This document shows, piece by piece, positions 23,972 to 37,046 of a stretch of DNA of 37,046 bases. Below the pieces are notes generated by a model. It was given only the letters and a program-made list of their open reading frames with translations. It had not been told where the DNA came from and ran no database searches. The stretch's first letter is position 1. Each line of letters opens with the position of its first letter. Origin of the DNA: Planctomycetia bacterium (GTDB lineage Bacteria; Planctomycetota; Planctomycetia; Pirellulales; PNKZ01); assembly GCA_021413845.1 (NCBI GenBank), contig JAIOPP010000117.1:1-37046 (forward strand), in the 5' to 3' direction. The position numbers and the translations under genes were made by a program.

Positions 23972-24715
23972 TTACGGGGCGGGTTCGGTCGTCATTTGTT
24001 TCGAGGGGACGAACTGCGCCACGATCCAGCAAGCCGCGGCCCACGACAGGCCGGCGATCCAGCCGCCGACGACGTCGCTTGGGTAATGCACGCCGAGAAA
24101 GATGCGACTCACGCCGACGAGCAACGTGAGTAGGGCACCCCAAAACAGGCAGTAGGCCTTCGCCCAACGACCCCGCACGGCCTTGGCAAACATCACGCCG
24201 ATCGTGAGATACACGACCGCCGAAAGCATCGCATGGCCGCTCGGAAAGCTCAGGCTCGTCACTTCGCGCAAGTGCGGCACGATCGTCGGCCGGGGGCGTG
24301 CGAAGCAGAGTTTGAGCACGAAAGTCGAGCAAACGCCGCCGCCGATCGCCATCACCGAGAGCCAAGCGACCCGAATCTGCCGCTCCATAAAGAGGAAGCC
24401 GATCATCGCGGCGGAAAACATTCCGAGCGTCAGCGGGCTCCCCAGCGCCGTGGCATCGAGCATGCCCCCCTTGAGCCATGCGGGGCCGATCGGCACGGCG
24501 AGATCATGCGGGCTGCGCAGCGCCAGCAAGATGCTCTCGTCGAGCTTCTGCGTCGCTCCGGCCGTGATTTCGTCGGCAAGCTCCGTGAACAAGTAGCATA
24601 GAAACAGAAACAACGACGCCATCCCGACGAACACGAGCTCGCGCCGGCGCGTGCGCCAAACGTGCGCCGCATAGCGCGGCAGAACGAGGGCGAGGCGAGC
24701 GGCATCTTGGAACAT
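23972..24715 (-). CDS. PAP2-family membrane phosphatase
   Basis: The 247-residue product is an integral membrane phosphatase of the PAP2 superfamily, acting on phosphatidate, undecaprenyl diphosphate or a similar lipid phosphate. All three catalytic motifs are intact: K135-x6-R142-P143 (KLCFARPRP), PSGH at 158-161, and S203-R204-x5-H210-x3-D214 (SRIFLGVHYPSD). About six transmembrane helices are visible, with an N-terminal basic cytoplasmic segment. It probably faces the periplasm and may recycle undecaprenyl diphosphate. It lies 42 bases downstream of the Zn-peptidase gene on the same strand, so the two may be co-transcribed. Confidence 0.92.
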   Translation of the reverse strand: MFQDAARLALVLPRYAAHVWRTRRRELVFVGMASLFLFLCYLFTELADEITAGATQKLDESILLALRSPHDLAVPIGPAWLKGGMLDATALGSPLTLGMFSAAMIGFLFMERQIRVAWLSVMAIGGGVCSTFVLKLCFARPRPTIVPHLREVTSLSFPSGHAMLSAVVYLTIGVMFAKAVRGRWAKAYCLFWGALLTLLVGVSRIFLGVHYPSDVVGGWIAGLSWAAACWIVAQFVPSKQMTTEPAP

Positions 24716-24757
24716 CGCGAGTTTCTCTTCGGAGCGGCGGGGAAGTCCGCAGCTAGT

Positions 24758-25444
24758 CTACTCGTCGCGACTGCCGCCTGAAAATATCGAGACGTAGTAG
24801 AACAACGTCAGCACGCTTTGCAGCGTCGCGGCGACATACGTCCACGCGGCGGCATCGAGCACGTTGTTGACGTGCGACATCTGCTGCGCAGGCACGATGC
24901 CGAGCGACACTAGTTGGTCCTTCGCACGGCTGCTCGCGTTGAACTCGACCGGCAAGTTGACGAGTTGAAAGAAAACGGTGCCGCTGAAGAGCAAGATGCC
25001 GGCCCAGAACAAGAACGGCAAATGCATGAGAAGGCCGATGACGAGCAAGCCCATGCTGATGCCACCCCCGAAACTAGCGACCGGCACGGCGGCATTGCGA
25101 ATCGACATCGGGGCGTAGGAGACCGCGTCTTGGATGGCGTGGCCGGCTTCGTGCGCGGCGATGCCGACCGCCGCCAACGAACGGCCTCGATAATTCTCCG
25201 GACTAAGCCGCAGCACCTTTTGCCGCGGATCGTAATGATCGGAGAGAAAGCCCGGCGTTTCCTCGACCGCGACTTGCTCGAGGCCTGCGGAGTCGAGAAT
25301 ATGGCGCGCCGCGGCGGCACCGCTCAACGGCGCCGGCTCTTGCTTCGCGGCTGCGTACGCGGAGTGAACTTTCATCTCGGCCCACACGGCCAACAGCAAC
25401 GCCGGAGCAACCCACAGCAAATACTCGAAGTTGAAAAACATCAT
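24758..25444 (-). CDS. Membrane zinc metallopeptidase (YugP-like, Zn_peptidase_2)
   Basis: The product of about 228 residues is a membrane-embedded zincin. It has an N-terminal helix (about 5-22), the motif H98-E99-A-G-H102 in GIAAHEAGHAIQDA, and later hydrophobic helices (MGLLVIGLLMHLPFLFWAGILLFSGTVFFQLVNLPVEFNASSRAK, and a final helix). The FNASSRAK segment with its acidic residue in VEF matches the YugP family, whose third zinc ligand lies there. Substrates are unknown. I chose the ATG at 25444 because the protein then starts MMFFNFEYLLW with a membrane helix and GAGGG precedes it; the frame remains open upstream to 25567 with unrelated sequence. Confidence 0.9.
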   Translation of the reverse strand: MMFFNFEYLLWVAPALLLAVWAEMKVHSAYAAAKQEPAPLSGAAAARHILDSAGLEQVAVEETPGFLSDHYDPRQKVLRLSPENYRGRSLAAVGIAAHEAGHAIQDAVSYAPMSIRNAAVPVASFGGGISMGLLVIGLLMHLPFLFWAGILLFSGTVFFQLVNLPVEFNASSRAKDQLVSLGIVPAQQMSHVNNVLDAAAWTYVAATLQSVLTLFYYVSIFSGGSRDE

Positions 25445-25861
25445 CTTCCGAAACCCTCTTGGTAACGCCTGACCGCGAGACCGGCGGTCGGGCCGAAACG
25501 CTCGCTTCGGCGTTTCGGTGGCTGAATAGCACGCAGTGTCTCTCAGTGTCTCGCAGCATGGAGACATCCGTACATACTACGTGTGCGCTCGATAAAGAGT
25601 TTGGCGAGCCGCCGCGGTTGCAGCCTATCTAAATGGTCGGAAACGACTTGCGCCGCTGCCGCTACGATCGACGGAATCGCTTGATGCTTTGCAGCGCCCG
25701 CAGAATCCGCATTTTTACATTTCCGGTCGAGTCGTTTCGGCATTTTCTCGATAGGATGGAGTCGCGCGTCCGTGCGCTCGGATTTCCGAGTCGTGGCGGG
25801 TTCCAAGGAGGGGAGCGACGCGCCTCGGTCGTATTTTCGGCAAGCCCTCCGGAACCAGTTC
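25445..25861. other. Divergent intergenic region
   Basis: These 417 bases lie between the Zn-peptidase gene (minus) and the lipoprotein gene (plus). Several frames are open but their translations are shadow-like and unrecognisable. The direct repeat CAGTGTCTCTCAGTGTCTCG near 25533-25552 is a minor feature. I see no clear promoter or RNA gene. Confidence 0.4.
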
Positions 25862-27001
25862 ATGTCTCGTTTTTCTTTGTTCGCCACGCGCGTCGAGTCG
25901 TCGAACGCGCTCGCTTTGTCTTGCTTGCTCGTGGCGCTCGTGCTTTCCGGCTGCGAAAAAGAAGTCGCGCTCCCGACGACCCCCGTCGAGGCTCCGGCCG
26001 TCGAAGGACCGGTTTCCGATGCCGATCTTGCGGCCCGAGTCGACTCGGCGATCCGCGTTACGGAAAACCGGGTGCTCGACATCAACGTCAACAACGCGTG
26101 GCAAGTCGTCCACGGCATTCTCGCCTACGGTCCGAACCTAAAGATGACGGTCGACGGAAAAGATATCTCCGCCCTCCGCTTCCTCTTCGACGGCAACACG
26201 ATGAAGGGCTGGAACCTGTATCCGACCACGCACGGCCTTGAGGCGGAACTGCGGCCGGGGAGCTCGGAAGCGCAAGGGCATCCCGATCAGTGGATCGGAT
26301 ATCTCTCGCAGTGCGGCGTGAAGCTCGACGATCCGATCGTCATCACGGTCGATAAGGTGAAGCAACCGCACAAGTTTCGTGAGATGATCGAACAAGCGAA
26401 ATGGAACATCCATGAAGGGATGGAAGCGACCTGGACGTTGATGGCCTTCGCCGAATACTCGAGCGACGACTATCTGCCGATCTTCGGCACCTGGAAGAAC
26501 AGTACCGGCCAAGAATGGACGCTGGAAAAGCTCGTCGGCATGGAAGCAGACGCCGGCATCGAAGGAGCGGCGTGCGGCGGCTCGCATCGTCTGTATGCGC
26601 TGGCCGAAGCGGTGAAGTTGTACAAAAAGACGGGCAAGCCGCTAACCGGCGGTTGGGAGAAAGCGGACAAAGTCGTTAAAAACGCGATTCAAAAAGCGCG
26701 CGAATATCAGCAGCCCGACGGCGGCTTCTCGACCAATAAGTTTTATAGTTCGCGAATCTCGGCCGACGTCGATTCTCGGATCGACAGCACCGGCCACGTG
26801 CTCGAAGTGCTCGCCTACGCGCTCGACGACGAAGAGCTCCGCTCCCCGTGGTTCACCCGCGCGGTCTTGTTTCTCACGAAGAAGATCGACGAATCGAAAA
26901 ACATTCCGATCTCTTGCGGCGGCCTTTATCACGGCGCACACGGCTTGATGCTCTACCGCGATCGACGCTTCGGCAAGCCTGCCGGCGTCGTTGCAAAATA
27001 G
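25862..27001 (+). CDS. Planctomycete lipoprotein with toroid-like repeats
   Basis: I do not recognise a characterised family. The product of about 379 residues has a lipoprotein signal ([10 protein letters not shown] then Cys31) and a soluble, mainly helical domain. Pieces such as [40 protein letters not shown] and [18 protein letters not shown], with QPDGGFS and a terminal [14 protein letters not shown], recall the alpha-alpha toroid repeats of prenyltransferase or squalene-cyclase-like proteins. This similarity is only visual. The start at 25862 follows from the signal peptide, although the frame is open upstream. It is separated by 273 bases from uvrA and stands alone. Confidence 0.75.
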   Translation: MSRFSLFATRVESSNALALSCLLVALVLSGCEKEVALPTTPVEAPAVEGPVSDADLAARVDSAIRVTENRVLDINVNNAWQVVHGILAYGPNLKMTVDGKDISALRFLFDGNTMKGWNLYPTTHGLEAELRPGSSEAQGHPDQWIGYLSQCGVKLDDPIVITVDKVKQPHKFREMIEQAKWNIHEGMEATWTLMAFAEYSSDDYLPIFGTWKNSTGQEWTLEKLVGMEADAGIEGAACGGSHRLYALAEAVKLYKKTGKPLTGGWEKADKVVKNAIQKAREYQQPDGGFSTNKFYSSRISADVDSRIDSTGHVLEVLAYALDDEELRSPWFTRAVLFLTKKIDESKNIPISCGGLYHGAHGLMLYRDRRFGKPAGVVAK

Positions 27002-27274
27002 CCGCTTTGTAGCCGCACAGTAGCCGACGAATAAGCTGCCGAATCAGTTGCTCGTCGCATTTCTTTCGCCGCGCGCTCTGCGCTCTCGGCGCGCATTCGT
27101 CGTTGCCGGCATCTCCGTGCAGCGGCATTTTCGCAAGCCGAAGTCTGCGATCCACCCCGATGCGGGAGATCGAATCTTTTCCGCTCGCCGCTTGCCGCTT
27201 CGTGCCCCTCCCCCCTACAATTCAGGATTCGCGTTCGACTTGAAGACAACCGCGTTAACGGACTGCAAACGCGC

Positions 27275-34512
<7,238 letters not shown>

Positions 34513-34516
<4 letters not shown>

Positions 34517-35091
34517 GTCTTCTTGAACGTAGGAGCGAGTAAGTCGTGTACTTCACGGGTGAGTGAGAAGGTTACGAGTTCCTCGTCTCGATGTTTAAGC
34601 AGGAGCTCCGAGTAAATGGGTTCTCGTGTCATCTCCCCCATGCTGCGGCCGATACCTGCGGGATTGAGAGCGATCACCGATACGATGGTACGAGCAGCGA
34701 GAACGGCGTTGTCGATCGCGTCATTCTCCGGCTCCGCAAGAAAGTATTTGTATGTCTCCAGATCCGGATACTTAATAAATCTGCGATTCTCCATTTCCCC
34801 GAACTCGATGCCGGCTTGATAAAAGAGAACTCCTCGCGGCGTAGCGGTAGGAGAAATACCTCGGGCGATAAAGGCGATGGCAATAAGACAGCAAACGGCG
34901 GACAATCCAATACCCGTACGCGTTCCCATCTCCGTTCGATCGATGTCGCGTGGCGAAAACGTTGCCACTAGGATGATGATCGCCACGACGAAGAATAACG
35001 CACCAAAGGCGAACAGCACCCATCGCGACGCGTGCTTGTCGGTCGGCGATTCCCAAAGCAACAGCCCTTTTGCATCTTTAACTCGGCTCAT
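34513..35091 (-). CDS. Small two-TM membrane protein of unknown function
   Basis: I do not recognise the family. The product of about 192 residues has a charged N-terminus (MSRVKDAKGLLLWESP), two transmembrane helices (about 24-46 and 62-78) and a C-terminal soluble domain beginning with GVLFYQAGIEFGEMENRRFIKYPDLETYKYFLAEPEND. It might be a PH-like or DUF-type cytoplasmic domain on a membrane anchor. I chose the ATG at 35091, which has AGGG seven bases upstream, rather than the longer frame to 35139. The gene overlaps the end of uvrA by three bases in convergent orientation. The DNA here appears AT-richer than its neighbours. Confidence 0.7.
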
Positions 35092-35209
35092 GTAATCACC
35101 CTGACTATCTTTACTAAGATAACAGCATTTATTTAACACAATTCATTTGTGAAAGCAATTTGTATACCCGACACACAATAGCTTTCCGCCAACGCTCTGA
35201 GATTTACGC
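35092..35209. promoter_or_regulatory. AT-rich divergent regulatory region with two small inverted repeats
   Basis: These 118 bases separate two divergent genes and are clearly AT-richer than the window. They include TATCTT-TACT-AAGATA at 35106-35121 and CACAA-TTCAT-TTGTG at 35137-35151. On the minus strand TTGCTT and TAAATA stand 17 bases apart and could form a weak promoter. The repeats may be operator sites. Confidence 0.4.
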
Positions 35210-35866
35210 ATGTCTGTCCCACTCCTCCCGTCACGTTTCCTCTTCCGCTATTCGATCCCTTGCCGGTATCGCAAGCCGCTCTGGAAAGACACCGGCCTAG
35301 CCCTCGGCGATGAGTTCCTGTTGCCCCGACTCGGCGACTTGGACGGGGCGCGGGTGTTTGCCGAGTTGCGCGCCGCGTGGAGCGAAGAGGGGATCGCCTT
35401 TTCGGCGAAGATCGAAGGGAAGAAGACGTTGCCGTGGTGTCGCGATAGCCGGCCCGACGAAAGCGATGGGCTGCGCGTTTGGATCGACACGCGCGACACG
35501 AAGACCATTCACCGCGCGAGCCGGTTCTGTCAGCAGTTTATCTTCATGCCGGCCGGCTCGGGGCGGAACCTCGACGAGCCGTTCGGCGAGCAGCTCTTTA
35601 TCGCCCGAGCGCGCGAGAACCCGAAACCGGTCCGCTCGAACATGCTGAAGGTGCGCCGCGATAAACGGGTCGACGGCTACGTGCTCGATTGTTTTCTTCC
35701 CGGGCAAGCGCTGACCGGCTGGGATCCGATCGAGAATCCGAAGCTCGGGTTCACCTATGCCGTGATCGATCGGGAAGTCGGCACGCAGACGTTTTCGTGC
35801 GGGCCCGAGTTTCCGTATCACGAAGACCCGAGCTTGTGGGCGACGTTGGAGCTGACGCGGGAGTGA
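35210..35866 (+). CDS. CBM9/DOMON-like domain protein of unknown role
   Basis: The 218-residue product resembles planctomycete proteins annotated as carbohydrate-binding family 9-like or DOMON-like beta-sandwich proteins. Visible pattern: LRAAWSEEGIAFSAKIEGKK, GLRVWIDTRDTKTIHRASRFCQQFIFMP, and YVLDCFLPGQALTGWDPIENPKLGFTYAVIDREVGTQTFSCGPEFPYHEDPSLWATLEL. There is no signal peptide, so it is probably cytoplasmic, unlike classical xylanase CBM9 modules. It might bind a carbohydrate or be structural. The ATG at 35210 follows a GAGAT sequence. It stands alone between a divergent and a convergent gene. Confidence 0.75.
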   Translation: MSVPLLPSRFLFRYSIPCRYRKPLWKDTGLALGDEFLLPRLGDLDGARVFAELRAAWSEEGIAFSAKIEGKKTLPWCRDSRPDESDGLRVWIDTRDTKTIHRASRFCQQFIFMPAGSGRNLDEPFGEQLFIARARENPKPVRSNMLKVRRDKRVDGYVLDCFLPGQALTGWDPIENPKLGFTYAVIDREVGTQTFSCGPEFPYHEDPSLWATLELTRE

Positions 35867-35908
35867 AGTCGTCCCGTTGCTAATCGCATTGCTTCAGCGA
35901 GCTTACAA

Positions 35909-35928
35909 CGGGGGCATGACTGCCCCCG
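35909..35928. terminator. Hairpin between convergent genes
   Basis: CGGGGGCA at 35909-35916 pairs with TGCCCCCG at 35921-35928 around a TGAC loop. It lies between the CBM9-like gene (plus) and the GTPase gene (minus). No T tract follows on either strand, so it is a possible bidirectional transcript end or a small repeat. Confidence 0.45.
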
Positions 35929-35953
35929 CTCGCCTCGGACGTGCGCTGCATCG

Positions 35954-36955
35954 CTACGAGTGGATCTCGACGATGTCTTTATCATGCACGACATGGTCTC
36001 CTTTGACCGGCGTGCCGTCGTGGACGCCGTGGCCCCAGACGCGGGCATGTTTGAAGTTGGCGGCGATGTCCTTGTGGATCTGCTCGGCGACGTCGAGCAC
36101 TGTGCGGCCGCGCTTCACCGTGAACGGTTTCTCCATGTCGGGCCCCTTCGCCTTCGGGAGCTTCGAGTAGACGCGAACGACATCGAGGGCTTGATAGATC
36201 GCCGTCCGAAGCGGTTCCAAACCATCGCCGGTTTCGGCGGAAATGCAGTATTCCGCAAAGTCGAGCTTCACGAATTCGTGCAACATCGATAGCCGATCTG
36301 CGGCTTCCGGAACGTCGATTTTGTTCGGCACCAGCAGCGTCTGCGTGAACGACAACCCGACGTCTTCTTCGTCGAGATACGACTCTCGCGCCAGCCGGGT
36401 CTTGGTGGCGTTGAGCCGATCGAGCACCGCTTGGCACTGCTCGATTCCCTCATCGGCGCCGAGATCGACCATCAGCACCGCCACGTCGGCCCCGCGGATC
36501 AACCCCTGCATATACGGTTCGAAAAGATCCTCGGTAATCGGCGGCGTGTCGATGAGTTGCACCGCGGCATCTTCCCACGCCATCATGCCCGGCATTGGCG
36601 TTCGCTTGGTGTAGGGATACGGCGCAACCTCCGGCGTGGCGCGCGTCAGCGCGGCGAGCAGCCTACTCTTGCCGGCATTCGGACCACCCAGCACGATACA
36701 GGTGCCGGCCCCTTGGCGAGGGATCGAAACGCCCGGTGCCGACGCCTTGGCCGCCGCGGTTTTGCGCTCCCCTTCGACATCCTTCTTGGCCTGACTGATC
36801 TTCGTCTTTAGGTCCGACTGCATTTTCTCCGAAGCCTTGTGCTTCGGAATCTCTTTGTACATTACCTCCAGCCACTTCAGTTCTTCTTCCGCGGTCTGAG
36901 CCCGACGATAGGCCTCTTGGGCCTTGAGATACTGCGGCGTGAGATTGGCGGCCAT
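35954..36955 (-). CDS. DRG/Obg-like GTPase with C-terminal TGS domain
   Basis: The 333-residue product is a P-loop GTPase of the Obg/DRG group. An N-terminal helical hairpin (about residues 8-70) is followed by G1 GGPNAGKS (90-97), a switch segment PYPYTKRTPMPGMM, G3 IDTPP (135-139), G4 NKID (211-214) and G5 SAE (239-241). A TGS domain (about 259-333) ends the protein: VYSKLPKAKGPDMEKPFTVKRGRTVLDVAEQIHKDIAANFKHARVWG. DRG proteins act with ribosomes or RNA, so a translation-related role is likely but not proved. The usual G3 motif is DTPG; Pro occupies the Gly position. The ATG at 36955 has a weak ribosome binding site. The gene stands near the window end. Confidence 0.9.
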   Translation of the reverse strand: MAANLTPQYLKAQEAYRRAQTAEEELKWLEVMYKEIPKHKASEKMQSDLKTKISQAKKDVEGERKTAAAKASAPGVSIPRQGAGTCIVLGGPNAGKSRLLAALTRATPEVAPYPYTKRTPMPGMMAWEDAAVQLIDTPPITEDLFEPYMQGLIRGADVAVLMVDLGADEGIEQCQAVLDRLNATKTRLARESYLDEEDVGLSFTQTLLVPNKIDVPEAADRLSMLHEFVKLDFAEYCISAETGDGLEPLRTAIYQALDVVRVYSKLPKAKGPDMEKPFTVKRGRTVLDVAEQIHKDIAANFKHARVWGHGVHDGTPVKGDHVVHDKDIVEIHS

Positions 36956-37046
36956 GGTGCGCTGCGCGTGCTGAGGAGATACCGACGATCGGAACGCCGT
37001 TTAGTTTAGAGCGACGTTCGCGTTTACGGAACCGGGGGCCTGACGG

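Noticed and set aside
22083-24479. A 798-codon open frame on the minus strand across the ABC ATPase and HlyD genes
   Set aside because: It crosses several well-supported genes in antisense and shows only charged, repetitive low-complexity sequence.

Overview
This 37 kb window looks like chromosomal DNA of a planctomycete, most likely of the Pirellulales type. The signs are two adjacent prepilin-like DUF1559 proteins, a DUF1573 protein, a giant tandem-fused UvrA, an ECF sigma/anti-sigma pair with a planctomycete-style C-terminus, a CBM9/DOMON-like protein, many weak or absent Shine-Dalgarno sites, and short intergenic inverted-repeat families. The taxonomic call is inference from family content; no rRNA or tRNA gene was seen in the window.

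Left part (1-8100): ribosomal proteins L13 and S9 (rplM-rpsI) end in a strong intrinsic terminator. Next come two copies, in opposite orientation, of a 186-196 bp MITE-like repeat, with about 590 bp between them that hold no convincing gene but several good hairpins. A His-rich lipoprotein (minus strand) lies divergent to a divergent-type membrane-bound proton-translocating pyrophosphatase with its own terminator. An APC-family amino acid permease follows, then a second kind of repeat with a perfect 26 bp inverted repeat.

Centre (8100-20110): an ECF sigma factor translationally coupled to its membrane anti-sigma factor is followed by a Pro-rich membrane protein. On the minus strand sppA and an SDR dehydrogenase form a probable operon, divergent to a TIM-barrel sugar isomerase/epimerase-like protein. 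Then come two tandem DUF1559 pseudopilin-like proteins, a DUF1573 protein and a GT-C/TMTC-like membrane protein with a TPR tail. These four may form a cell-surface module. The leader of the first prepilin gene contains a GAAA-capped hairpin followed by GCAAAGCC, which resembles half of a c-di-GMP-I riboswitch; this is tentative.

Right part (20200-37046): a TetR regulator, an ABC permease, an ABC ATPase and an HlyD-type adaptor form a DevBCA-like efflux operon. Its TATAAT box is directly followed by a near-perfect 21 bp palindrome that is a good candidate for the TetR operator. A minus-strand pair encodes a Zn-metallopeptidase and a PAP2 phosphatase. A lipoprotein precedes the 2413-residue UvrA, which has four complete ABC nucleotide-binding sites, an acidic insertion and a C-terminal extension made of two repeats. 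The window ends with a small two-TM protein in an AT-richer patch, a CBM9-like protein and a TGS-domain GTPase.

The most unusual objects are the double UvrA with its duplicated C-terminal domain, the divergent pyrophosphatase signature, the inverted MITE pair with structured spacer, and the prepilin/DUF1573/TMTC-like cluster with its structured leader.
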